Assembly (NCBI GenBank): GCA_958417755.1 | Contig: CATZDY010000087.1 | Coordinates: forward strand, 1-10,914 | DNA: 10,914 bases | Direction: 5' to 3' | From: an uncultured Peptococcaceae bacterium | Lineage (GTDB): Bacteria > Bacillota > Desulfotomaculia > Desulfotomaculales > Desulfocucumaceae | Part shown: piece after piece, positions 5,526 through 10,914 of the stretch | Position numbering within the stretch: the stretch's first letter is position 1 | Layout of the letters: each line of letters begins with the position of its first letter | Made by a program: the position numbers and the translations under genes | The notes under the pieces: generated by a model | What the model saw: only the letters and a program-made list of their open reading frames with translations | Databases searched by the model: none | What the model was told of the DNA's origin: nothing

Positions 5526-5531
5526 GAGCAA
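5503..5531 (-). promoter_or_regulatory. Leftward early promoter
   Basis: On the minus strand TTGCTC (5531-5526) and TATTAT (5508-5503) are separated by 17 bp, and that spacer contains one repressor repeat. Transcription would start near 5496, giving a leader of about 55 nt before the xis-like gene, and would continue through the primase and helicase genes. Confidence 0.65.
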
Positions 5532-5543
5532 CACAGAATTTTG

Positions 5544-5565
5544 ATTTATTATCATGATAATAAAT
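5544..5565. repeat. Perfect 22-bp palindrome between the divergent promoters
   Basis: The arms ATTTATTATCA and TGATAATAAAT are perfectly complementary with no spacer. The site lies between the two -35 boxes and differs from the three operator repeats. It may bind a second dimeric regulator, or a different mode of the same repressor. Confidence 0.6.
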
Positions 5566-5576
5566 ATTAACCATCA

Positions 5577-5605
5577 TTGATCTGTGTTTTAAAAAATGGT
5601 ATCAT
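5577..5605 (+). promoter_or_regulatory. Repressor/integrase promoter
   Basis: TTGATC (5577-5582) and TATCAT (5600-5605) are spaced by 17 bp. They lie about 20 bp upstream of the AGAGGTG ribosome binding site of the XRE gene. It should drive the repressor and, through the overlap, the integrase. Confidence 0.65.
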
Positions 5606-5626
5606 ATATTTAAAGAGGTGCTTTAA

Positions 5627-6025
5627 ATGGAATTCAAAGACAGAATCAAAATGCTTAGAGAAGGAAAAGGACTAAACCTTACCCAATTAGCGGTAGCTTT
5701 TGACTTAAAAGAGGCGGGTGTCCGTGCATGGGAATTGGGAAGAACAAAGCCAAATGCTGATACTTTGATAAAATTAGCCCAATACTTTAATTGCACGACG
5801 GACTATTTGCTGGGGCTTAGCGATATAAGGAGTTATTCTGTTGATAAAAAAGATATTGAAATTGAACGCTTGCGTAAAATGATAGAAATCAATGAGAAAT
5901 ACATCCAACAGCTAAAAGAAGGATTTGAAAAAAGTCTCAACATTGCAAAAGAAGCAACAAGCAGATTGAGCAGGGTTGATGAGATTATAGAAGACATATC
6001 AGAAAAAGGTGAGCCGGATACCTAA
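5627..6025 (+). CDS. XRE-family (Cro/CI-like) repressor
   Basis: This 132-aa protein has an HTH_3 domain at about residues 4-65. FKDRIKMLREGKGLNLTQLA gives the first helices and GVRAWELGRTKPNADTLIKLAQYFNCTTDYLLG the recognition half. A charged, probably coiled-coil helix (about 75-120) follows in place of the S24 peptidase domain of classical CI proteins, so induction is unlikely to be by RecA-stimulated self-cleavage. Satellites of this sort are often de-repressed by a helper protein, but no such partner can be read from the sequence. It starts at ATG 5627 with an AGAGGTG site. Its 3' end overlaps the integrase gene by 17 bp. Confidence 0.85.
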   Translation: MEFKDRIKMLREGKGLNLTQLAVAFDLKEAGVRAWELGRTKPNADTLIKLAQYFNCTTDYLLGLSDIRSYSVDKKDIEIERLRKMIEINEKYIQQLKEGFEKSLNIAKEATSRLSRVDEIIEDISEKGEPDT

Positions 6026-7178
6026 ACGCAACGCCCAAGGAGGCGGAAACATCCGCAAGCGTAAGGACGGACGTTGGGAAGCCCGCTATACTGCAGGCCG
6101 CGACCCTGGTACCGGAAAGCAGATACAGAAGTCTGTTTATGGAAAAACGCAAGCAGAAGTAAGGAAAAAATTACAACAGGCCACAACCGCCATAGATGAA
6201 GGGACTTATATTGAACCCGCAAAAATGACGGTGGGAAATTGGCTTGATATATGGCTTGCCGAATACACGGTGAACCTAAAACCCTATTCCATAAAAACCT
6301 ACAGTGCTCGTGTTAAAAACTATCTTAAGCCTGCCTTTGGGGCTGTCAAGCTTACAGCCCTCTATACCCATGAGATACAGGCGTTTTATAACCGCCTTCT
6401 GAAAGGGGAAAACGGCAAGCCGGGACTATCCCCCAAGACAATAAAAGACATTCACGGGGTCTTACACAAAGCATTGTCGCAAGCTGCGGAGGTCGGTTAT
6501 ATTAAATTTAATGCTGCGGACGCTTGTAAACTTCCACGGGTAGAAAAAACGGAAATCAAGCCGCTGGAGGAAACGCAGATGGCCGCTTTTTTGCAGGCAA
6601 TCCACGGACACAAGCATGAGCGACTATATCTTGTCGATCTCTTTACAGGTATGCGACAGGGAGAAATACTCGGCCTAACTTGGGATTGTATCAACTTTGA
6701 AAGTGGTACAATTTTGATTTACAGACAGTTGCAAAAGATAAAAGGTCAATATCAGCTTGTTACCCCTAAAAACGACAAAACCCGCCGTATCACTCCAGCA
6801 CCTTCTGTGATGAGGGCGTTACATGAACAACGGCGGGTACAAATGGAATGGAAGTTAAAAGCCGGGCCAGCTTGGAAAGATAGCAACCTTGTATTTACTG
6901 ATGAACTTGGCGGGCATTTAGTACACTTTACCGTATACAAGCACTTCAAACGTATAGTCAAAAGTATAGGCGTTCCCACTGCCCGCTTCCACGATTTGCG
7001 CCATAGTTACGCAGTTATCTCTCTACAGGCTGGGGACGATATAAAAACCGTTCAGGAAAACCTTGGCCACCATACCGCATCCTTCACCCTGGATGTTTAT
7101 GGTCATGTGTCGGAGCGCATGAAACAAGAGAGTGCGAATCGCATGGAGCAATTTATAAAAGGCATTTCAAATCTGTAA
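6009..7178 (+). CDS. int: Tyrosine integrase, Tn916/phage type
   Basis: This 389-aa site-specific recombinase has a full domain set. There is an N-terminal arm-binding AP2-like domain (GGGNIRKRKDGRWEARYTAG, 11-30), a SAM-like core-binding domain (about 72-165), and a catalytic domain with Arg216 (TGMRQGEILGL), Lys254 or Lys257 (TPKNDKTRR), His328/Arg331 (HDLRHSY), His354 (LGHHT) and the nucleophile Tyr364 (DVYGH). I use GTG 6009. The next Met, residue 73, would remove the arm-binding domain. The start overlaps the repressor gene, so translation is probably coupled. It ends 78 bp from the CCA end of tRNA-Ser, the typical position beside an attachment site. All catalytic residues are present. 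Confidence 0.93.
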   Translation: MSRIPKRNAQGGGNIRKRKDGRWEARYTAGRDPGTGKQIQKSVYGKTQAEVRKKLQQATTAIDEGTYIEPAKMTVGNWLDIWLAEYTVNLKPYSIKTYSARVKNYLKPAFGAVKLTALYTHEIQAFYNRLLKGENGKPGLSPKTIKDIHGVLHKALSQAAEVGYIKFNAADACKLPRVEKTEIKPLEETQMAAFLQAIHGHKHERLYLVDLFTGMRQGEILGLTWDCINFESGTILIYRQLQKIKGQYQLVTPKNDKTRRITPAPSVMRALHEQRRVQMEWKLKAGPAWKDSNLVFTDELGGHLVHFTVYKHFKRIVKSIGVPTARFHDLRHSYAVISLQAGDDIKTVQENLGHHTASFTLDVYGHVSERMKQESANRMEQFIKGISNL

Positions 7179-7198
7179 AGGGTCAAATAAAGGGTCAA
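7177..7198 (+). repeat. Direct repeats at the integrase 3' end, possible arm-type sites
   Basis: AAAGGGTCAA occurs twice, at 7177-7186 and 7189-7198, with a 12-bp period. The first copy overlaps the integrase stop codon. Paired short repeats between an integrase gene and its attachment core are often binding sites for the integrase N-terminal domain. This assignment is by analogy. Confidence 0.5.
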
Positions 7199-7210
7199 GT
7201 TCTATATAAG

Positions 7211-7259
7211 GCCAAGAAAAACCCCCGCAAAACCAATGTTTACGGGGTTTCTTCTTGGC
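7211..7259 (-). terminator. Terminator of tRNA-Ser, probably supplied by the element
   Basis: Bases 7211-7227 pair with 7243-7259 over 17 positions with two mismatches. The strong core is CCCCG/CGGGG, with a further AAAC/GTTT stem inside. On the minus strand GGGGGTTTTTCTT gives the U-run. The outer arm reaches into the tRNA CCA end. Since recombination occurs within the tRNA 3' end, this terminator belongs to the inserted DNA. Confidence 0.7.
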
Positions 7260-7300
7260 GGAGATGGAGAGATTTGAACTCTCGCGCCGGGGGATACCCG
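7256..7300. other. Presumed attachment site at the tRNA-Ser 3' end
   Basis: The integrase gene points at, and stops 78 bp from, the 3' end of tRNA-Ser. The tRNA is intact, as is usual when an element restores the 3' end it disrupts. The exact core cannot be set without the other junction. The range given covers the acceptor, T-arm and part of the variable arm. Confidence 0.55.
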
Positions 7301-7349
7301 ACCTACCGCATTTCGAGTGCGGACCCTTCAGCCACTTGGGTACATCTCC
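7256..7349 (-). tRNA. tRNA-Ser (CGA)
   Basis: The cloverleaf can be read on the minus strand. The acceptor GGAGATG (7349-7343) pairs with CATCTCC (7266-7260). The anticodon stem is CCGCA/TGCGG with loop CTCGAAA, giving anticodon CGA. There is a long class II variable arm of serine type, the T loop is TTCAAAT, the discriminator base is G, and CCA is encoded. It reads UCG codons and is the likely integration target. Confidence 0.95.
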
Positions 7350-7413
7350 ATAATATATCAGACCTATCATTCAGTTCGCTTCATTTAGATTCCATATAGA
7401 AGTTGGGTAGCAC

Positions 7414-7422
7414 ATTATAGCA
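7414..7422 (-). promoter_or_regulatory. Possible extended -10 promoter of tRNA-Ser
   Basis: On the minus strand TGCTATAAT forms an extended -10 box (TATAAT at 7419-7414). No good -35 box is present. Transcription would start about 58 nt upstream of the tRNA. The rest of the 7350-7559 gap shows no gene or strong structure. Confidence 0.4.
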
Positions 7423-7559
7423 ACTTATTTTTCAATCTACACATAAGGCCCATCAAATTAGGAATTTGCAACCATTCAAGATTAGTACCATTGATCCTTT
7501 AAATCAAGCCCAGTATAAACCTTTCTAACTCTTCCCATTCAATGAATAGCTTTGCTCAA

Positions 7560-8036
7560 TCAGCTCTCTATTTTTTGTTCTTTATGTTTTTTTCTCAGAC
7601 CTTGAAAAAAAGTACGAATGATAAAAGCACATTCTTCTTGGCGCACCCCAGCAATCACTTCTACTTGATGATTTAAACGAGAATCCCGTACCAAATCCAT
7701 TAGCGAATCCACACCACCGGCTTTTGGATCCTTGGTGCCATAAACCAAAGTTTTAATCCGAAACTGCACAATGGCACCTGCACACATACAACACGGTTCA
7801 ACTGTTGTATATAATGTACAATCATGTAAACGCCAGCTTCCCACTGTGCGAGCGGCTTCCCGCATTGCCAATATTTCAGCGTGTGCTGTGCTATCCAGTA
7901 ATTTTTCACGCAGATTATGACCACGACCAATAATTCGATCATCTTGTACAACCACCGCACCGATGGGGACTTCTTTCATTTGATAAGCTTTTTTTGCTTC
8001 TTCTAATGCTTCTCCCATGTAGCTGGAGTGTTGCAT
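7560..8036 (-). CDS. tadA: tRNA-specific adenosine deaminase
   Basis: TadA converts adenosine 34 of tRNA-Arg(ACG) to inosine in the cytoplasm, so one tRNA can read CGU, CGC and CGA. The zinc and catalytic signature is complete: His52-Ala-Glu54 (STAHAEILAMREA) and Pro81-Cys82-x-x-Cys85 (VEPCCMCAGAI). VPIGAVVV (about 23-30) and KAGGVDSL (105-112) are also typical. I start at ATG 8036, with GGAG 6 nt upstream, giving 158 aa, normal for the family. The open frame extends upstream to 8141 but crosses the promoter. One candidate substrate, tRNA-Arg(ACG), is encoded about 1.1 kb away. Confidence 0.95.
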   Translation of the reverse strand: MQHSSYMGEALEEAKKAYQMKEVPIGAVVVQDDRIIGRGHNLREKLLDSTAHAEILAMREAARTVGSWRLHDCTLYTTVEPCCMCAGAIVQFRIKTLVYGTKDPKAGGVDSLMDLVRDSRLNHQVEVIAGVRQEECAFIIRTFFQGLRKKHKEQKIES

Positions 8037-8073
8037 GTTATTCTCCATCAACAATATAAATTTTATGAATCTT

Positions 8074-8103
8074 AGTATACCATAGATAAAATCTGTCTGG
8101 CAA
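8074..8103 (-). promoter_or_regulatory. Promoter of tadA
   Basis: On the minus strand TTGCCA (8103-8098) and TATACT (8079-8074) are spaced by 18 bp. They lie about 40 bp upstream of the chosen start codon. A -10 box here argues against the longer reading frame. Confidence 0.55.
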
Positions 8104-8131
8104 CAACCATCCCCTTGCACAAAATAAAAAG

Positions 8132-8151
8132 TGTCAACCAACTGTCAACCA
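8132..8151 (+). repeat. Paired TGTCAACCA repeats near tRNA-Arg(CCT)
   Basis: TGTCAACCA occurs at 8132-8140 and 8143-8151, an 11-bp period. The repeats are 68 bp from the CCA end of tRNA-Arg(CCT), in the same orientation and at a similar distance as the GGGTCAA pair beside tRNA-Ser. They may be integrase arm sites left by an older element. Confidence 0.4.
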
Positions 8152-8175
8152 AAACTATTTCTACAAAAGCAAAAT

Positions 8176-8217
8176 AAAAAAGCCAAATCCCTCAATCCTT
8201 GCGAAATCTGACTTTTT
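8176..8217 (-). terminator. Terminator of tRNA-Arg(CCT)
   Basis: On the minus strand an A/T-rich stem of about 12 bp with two G·U pairs (8206-8217 with 8177-8188) ends in a run of six Us at 8181-8176. It begins right after the tRNA CCA. Confidence 0.6.
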
Positions 8218-8218
8218 A

Positions 8219-8295
8219 TGGCGCGCCCGGAGGGACTCGAACCCCCGGCACGCGGTTTAGGAAACCGCTGCTCTATCCTCCTGAGCTACGGGCGC
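8219..8295 (-). tRNA. tRNA-Arg (CCT)
   Basis: On the minus strand the acceptor GCGCCCG (8295-8289) pairs with CGGGCGC (8229-8223). The anticodon stem is GCGGT/ACCGC with loop TTCCTAA, giving anticodon CCT for AGG codons. The T loop is TTCGAGT, the discriminator base is G, and CCA is encoded. The length of 77 nt is standard. Confidence 0.95.
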
Positions 8296-8322
8296 AATAT
8301 TTATAATTGTACCTTGCCATTT

Positions 8323-8351
8323 ATCATAACAAATGAAAGAATCTTTTACAA
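8323..8351 (-). promoter_or_regulatory. Promoter of tRNA-Arg(CCT)
   Basis: On the minus strand TTGTAA (8351-8346) and TATGAT (8328-8323) are spaced by 17 bp and lie about 28 bp upstream of the tRNA. A large A/T inverted repeat sits directly upstream of the -35 box. Confidence 0.55.
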
Positions 8352-8352
8352 T

Positions 8353-8399
8353 CTATATTTAAATTAAAAGATAAAATATATCTTTTAATTTAAATATAG
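8353..8399. repeat. Perfect 20-bp A/T-rich inverted repeat
   Basis: Bases 8353-8372 and 8380-8399 are exact inverted copies with a 7-nt loop. The arms are A/T apart from one C or G at the outer end and one at position 8370/8382. There is no following U-run on either strand, so it is not a canonical terminator. It may act as an upstream A/T element, a cruciform or a transcript-end hairpin. Confidence 0.75.
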
Positions 8400-8639
8400 C
8401 TACCAATGGATTACATATTTAACAAAATTCTTTCACTTTCTATATGCTTATAAACGAAACCTTTTTATTAGCAATTTTTAACGTTCGTATCAACCCTTTA
8501 TTCCCAAAAACCTTTTATTATTTATCTAAAAATATCCCCTTTCGGGTTTTCATTTGATGCTATGGCTCATAAATTTGCTCACTTACAAATCATTCATTTT
8601 CATAAACAAAAGGAATGAAACAAGCTTCATAAAACCTGC
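8400..8639. other. Intergenic region without a recognised gene
   Basis: The gap from tRNA-Arg(CCT) to the membrane-protein gene is about 340 bp. The part nearest the tRNA holds its promoter and the inverted repeat. In the remaining A/T-rich 240 bp I see only two weak hairpins on the minus strand: a CCC/GGG stem with a GAAA loop followed by ATATTTTT near 8525-8545, and ATGAA/TTCAT near 8617-8633. Either might end the gene to the right. Confidence 0.4.
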
Positions 8640-8882
8640 TCAATGTTGAAAAAAAAGTTTAAGCATAAAAACAAAAACAACGATAAAAAGAAATATTACC
8701 ACTGCATTTATAGAAGTATTTTTACTTCTATGTAACTTTTTTTGCTTCTGCCTTTGTTTTAATAAATCTTTTTTTTCTGGAGATACATAGTTTACAGATT
8801 TTAATTTAGGACCAGTCCGTGGCCGGAAGGGAATTATATTATCTTTGGGTTTATCCGGAATTTTATTGATATCTTTTTGCAT
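8640..8882 (-). CDS. Small C-terminally membrane-anchored protein
   Basis: This 80-aa protein is not recognised. I start at ATG 8882 (MQKDINKIPDKPK), because the longer start at 8924 lies upstream of the likely -10 box, and an AGAGAG site precedes 8882. The N-terminal 55 residues are polar and highly basic (KKDLLKQRQKQKKLHRSKN). Residues 58-77 (INAVVIFLFIVVFVFMLKLF) form one membrane helix at the extreme C-terminus. By the positive-inside rule the basic domain should be cytoplasmic. Similar tail-anchored small proteins occur widely in Bacillota. It appears monocistronic. Confidence 0.65.
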   Translation of the reverse strand: MQKDINKIPDKPKDNIIPFRPRTGPKLKSVNYVSPEKKDLLKQRQKQKKLHRSKNTSINAVVIFLFIVVFVFMLKLFFQH

Positions 8883-8907
8883 AGCACAATCTCTCTTTTT
8901 ATGACCG

Positions 8908-8936
8908 ATTATACAACATTTCACAGAATTTGCAAA
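8908..8936 (-). promoter_or_regulatory. Promoter of the small membrane-protein gene
   Basis: On the minus strand TGTATAAT gives an extended -10 (TATAAT at 8913-8908), with TTTGCA (8936-8931) 17 bp upstream as a partial -35. The predicted start near 8901 supports translation from ATG 8882. Confidence 0.5.
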
Positions 8937-9070
8937 CCTATTCTATACAATATTCTTATTTATAATTTATTATACACTGTTTCGCAATATCAATCTTTAT
9001 TTATAATATCTGATAATAATGTTTTACAAGCAAATCATAACAATTTTTTAAGGATTCTCAATAAAAATTC

Positions 9071-9099
9071 TTGACTAGTATCACCTCTTTTGTTACAAT
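9071..9099 (+). promoter_or_regulatory. Promoter of tRNA-Arg(ACG)
   Basis: TTGACT (9071-9076) and TACAAT (9094-9099) are spaced by 17 bp, close to consensus. Transcription would start near 9106, about 20 nt before the mature tRNA. The A/T-rich stretch 8937-9070 holds no recognised gene. Confidence 0.75.
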
Positions 9100-9102
9100 G
9101 AA

Positions 9103-9127
9103 AGGCACATGATATAGTATATCATAT

Positions 9128-9133
<6 letters not shown>
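9103..9133 (+). repeat. Hairpin spanning the tRNA-Arg(ACG) leader and 5' acceptor strand
   Basis: AGGCACAT (9103-9110) pairs with ATGTGCCT (9126-9133), and GATAT (9111-9115) with ATATC (9119-9123), leaving a 2-nt bulge and a 3-nt loop. The right arm includes the first six bases of the mature tRNA, so this fold would compete with the acceptor stem in the precursor. If transcription starts at about 9106, the outermost pairs would be lost. Confidence 0.6.
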
Positions 9134-9204
<71 letters not shown>

Positions 9205-9205
9205 T

Positions 9206-9241
9206 AAAAAACTAGATTCCATTTATGGAATCTAGTTTTTT
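9206..9241. terminator. Bidirectional terminator
   Basis: A6-CTAGATTCC and GGAATCTAG-T6 form a perfect stem around a 6-nt loop and start one base after the tRNA CCA. U-runs occur in both directions, so it can end tRNA-Arg(ACG) on the plus strand and the citrate synthase transcript on the minus strand. Confidence 0.85.
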
Positions 9242-9335
9242 GTTTATCCCTTTCAATTTTCAATAGATATGTTATTTTTTATCAATAGGTTCAACCATTG
9301 CACCTATCATAATCTTTTTTTGCTTTAAAAATAAG

Positions 9336-10700
9336 CTATCTATCCGCCAACGGAACATATTCCTTCCTCACCGCAACACTTTTATAAGCTGGACGAATGA
9401 TTTTACTGGAATTAATTAATTCTTCAATCCGATGGGCACTCCAACCAGATATTCTAGAAATGGCAAAAATAGGGGTATATAATTCCAAAGGCAAATTTAG
9501 CATACTGTATACAAATCCACTATAAAAATCAATATTTGCACTAACACCTTTGTATATTTTTCGTTCTTCTGCAATGACCTGGGGAGCTATTTTCTCAACC
9601 AATGAATATAGGTGAAATTCTTCTGTAAACCCTTTTTCTTCAGATAAACTTTGTACAAATTTTTTAAAAATATCTGACCTGGGATCAGACAATGAATATA
9701 CAGCATGTCCCATACCATAAATTAAACCTGCTTTATCAAAGGCTTGTTTATGCAACAAAGCTTTTAAATAATTGGCTACCTCTTCTTCATCATGCCAATC
9801 AGATACAGTTTTTTTCATATCCTCAAACATTTGTACAACTTTAATGTTTGCCCCGCCATGTTTAGGCCCTTTTAAAGATCCCAGAGAAGCAGCTATGGTT
9901 GAATAGGTATCAGTCCCAGAGGAAGAAACAACATGGGTCGTAAAGGTTGAGTTATTCCCCCCACCATGATCAGCATGTAGCACCAAAGCTAAATCAAGTA
10001 TTCTTGCTTCCAACTCAGAATATTTACTATCTGGACGCAATACATGTAAGATATTCTCTGCCGTAGAAAGATCGGGAAGTGGACTATGAATAAATAAGCT
10101 GTTACCATCATGATAATGACTATAAGTTTGATATCCATATACAGATAACAAAGGAAATAAAGCAATCAGTTGCAAACATTGGCGCAATACATTTCCAATG
10201 CTAATGTCACTGGCAGTGGGATCATAAGAATAGAGCGTAAGCACACTTCTAGCCAATGTATTCATCATATCACGACTAGGCGCTTTCATGATAATATCAC
10301 GTACAAAGCTGGTTGGAAGGGTGCGATAATGGGATAAAATTTTAATAAAACTATCCAGTTGCTCTTGCGTGGGAAGATTCCCGAATAAGAGCAAATAAGT
10401 TACTTCTTCAAAGCCAAACCTCTTTTCTTTAATAAAACCAGCAACAATATCTTTGATATTAATACCGCGATAATATAATTCCCCTTCACAGGGCACAGTT
10501 TTACCATCCATTTGTTTACTGGATTGTATTTCTGATATTTCTGTAAGACCTGTTAAAACACCATTGCCGTTTACATCCCGTAGCCCTCGATTAACTTGAA
10601 ATTTTGTATATAAAGATGGATCAATGGATGTATTTTCAATGCATAAACGTGTTAATTCCCCTACCAACGATGTCACTTCGGAAAAATCAGTGTCAGACAT
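9336..10700 (-). CDS. gltA: Citrate synthase
   Basis: This 454-aa enzyme condenses acetyl-CoA and oxaloacetate to citrate, entering the TCA cycle or, in anaerobes, the branch toward 2-oxoglutarate and glutamate. The catalytic set is present: His281 (GPKHGGAN), His332 (YGMGHAVY) and Asp391 (SANIDFYSGF). LHADHGGGNNSTFTTHV (241-257) and the C-terminal RISGWSAHRIEEL (416-428) are also typical. It is longer than Bacillus CitZ, with an N-terminal extension of about 40 residues before a GLTEISEI segment. It starts at ATG 10700 with AGGGG 9 nt upstream. No other TCA gene adjoins it within the window. A 2-methylcitrate synthase cannot be excluded by sequence alone. Confidence 0.93.
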   Translation of the reverse strand: MSDTDFSEVTSLVGELTRLCIENTSIDPSLYTKFQVNRGLRDVNGNGVLTGLTEISEIQSSKQMDGKTVPCEGELYYRGINIKDIVAGFIKEKRFGFEEVTYLLLFGNLPTQEQLDSFIKILSHYRTLPTSFVRDIIMKAPSRDMMNTLARSVLTLYSYDPTASDISIGNVLRQCLQLIALFPLLSVYGYQTYSHYHDGNSLFIHSPLPDLSTAENILHVLRPDSKYSELEARILDLALVLHADHGGGNNSTFTTHVVSSSGTDTYSTIAASLGSLKGPKHGGANIKVVQMFEDMKKTVSDWHDEEEVANYLKALLHKQAFDKAGLIYGMGHAVYSLSDPRSDIFKKFVQSLSEEKGFTEEFHLYSLVEKIAPQVIAEERKIYKGVSANIDFYSGFVYSMLNLPLELYTPIFAISRISGWSAHRIEELINSSKIIRPAYKSVAVRKEYVPLADR

Positions 10701-10914
10701 TCCACATAACCCCTTTGCACTTGATCTTTGGCATCAACAGATTGTCAATGCTTGTATATTCTTTGTCTATAAAAACACCCCTATATGCAACAAATCTTCT
10801 TTATAAATTGTCATAATCTTTATAAAATACATAAAATAATAATAGAATACATGATAAAAACACTTACTTTATTTTTATTATATTGTATACAAAAGATAAC
10901 AGAAAAAAATCCTT
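10701..10914. other. Region upstream of citrate synthase
   Basis: No gene is seen here. On the minus strand a TATAAT (10882-10877), with a weak TTTCTG 17 bp upstream, could be a distant promoter with a leader of about 170 nt. A perfect TTGACA (10748-10743) nearer the gene has no matching -10. The palindrome TTGTATACAA (10883-10892) is adjacent to the TATAAT and could be an operator. Confidence 0.35.

Larger units (their letters stand above)
1..7258. mobile_element. Integrated phage-satellite-like element, left end outside the window
   Basis: The unit comprises a tyrosine integrase beside the 3' end of a tRNA-Ser gene, an XRE repressor with a divergent switch region, an excisionase-like protein, a CHC2 zinc-finger protein with an SF3 helicase, a repeat-rich candidate origin, and a scaffold plus capsid pair. 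The order resembles phage-inducible islands of Gram-positive bacteria. The right boundary should lie within the tRNA-Ser 3' end. I searched the left side by eye for a second copy of that tRNA end and found none, so the element should continue past base 1. Portal, terminase, protease and tail genes are absent from the visible part. A degenerate prophage is the main alternative. Confidence 0.8.

Noticed and set aside
6037..6053. Alternative integrase start after an AAGGAGG
   Set aside because: No ATG, GTG or TTG follows at proper distance. The bases encode conserved-type Gly-Gly residues of the arm-binding domain.
7167..7370. Minus-strand open frame covering tRNA-Ser
   Set aside because: It is a read-through of the tRNA gene and its terminator; the cloverleaf explains the sequence.
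8037..8141. Longer TadA start at 8141
   Set aside because: The extension crosses the likely promoter, has no family resemblance, and ATG 8036 has a good ribosome binding site.

Overview
The window looks like a low-GC Bacillota chromosome, probably Clostridia or Negativicutes. The signs are A+T-rich host genes, strong AGGAGG ribosome binding sites, consensus sigma-A promoters, tRNA genes with encoded CCA ends, and phage proteins of Gram-positive types. I cannot name the species. The window joins an integrated phage-like element (about 1-7258) to an ordinary chromosomal segment (about 7259-10914).

Element, read inward from its right end. A Tn916-type tyrosine integrase (6009-7178) points at the 3' end of a tRNA-Ser(CGA) gene, the presumed integration site. 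The integrase overlaps an XRE repressor gene (5627-6025). A divergent control region (5443-5626) holds two well-formed opposing promoters and three copies of a 12-15 bp operator-like repeat. Leftward from it runs an early operon: a 61-aa excisionase-like HTH protein, a 41-aa cysteine-rich protein, a CHC2 zinc-finger protein and a D5/SF3 helicase. After these comes a candidate replication origin, with GTTAC repeats around an A/T tract (2936-3208), and then two small genes of 47 and 56 aa. A separate promoter (2446-2474) drives a leader containing an intrinsic terminator. It leads into a short late operon: DUF4355-type scaffold, HK97-fold major capsid protein, and two small phage-type ORFs. At the far left an unrelated A+T-rich gene (29-445) runs the opposite way and ends at a large hairpin. 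No copy of the tRNA-Ser 3' end was found at the left, so the element continues past base 1.

The layout (int, repressor, xis, primase/helicase, ori, then a few packaging genes) resembles a phage satellite more than a complete prophage. What stands out is that the structural operon carries only scaffold and capsid. No portal, protease, terminase or tail gene is visible. A plausible reading is a satellite that builds its own capsid shell and borrows the rest from a helper phage. A decayed prophage, or more packaging genes beyond the left edge, remain possible.

Chromosomal segment: tRNA-Ser(CGA), tadA (tRNA adenosine deaminase), tRNA-Arg(CCT), a small membrane-anchored protein, tRNA-Arg(ACG) and a citrate synthase gene. 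tRNA-Arg(ACG) is the expected TadA substrate. Repeats near tRNA-Arg(CCT) resemble those at the integrase end and may mark an older insertion.
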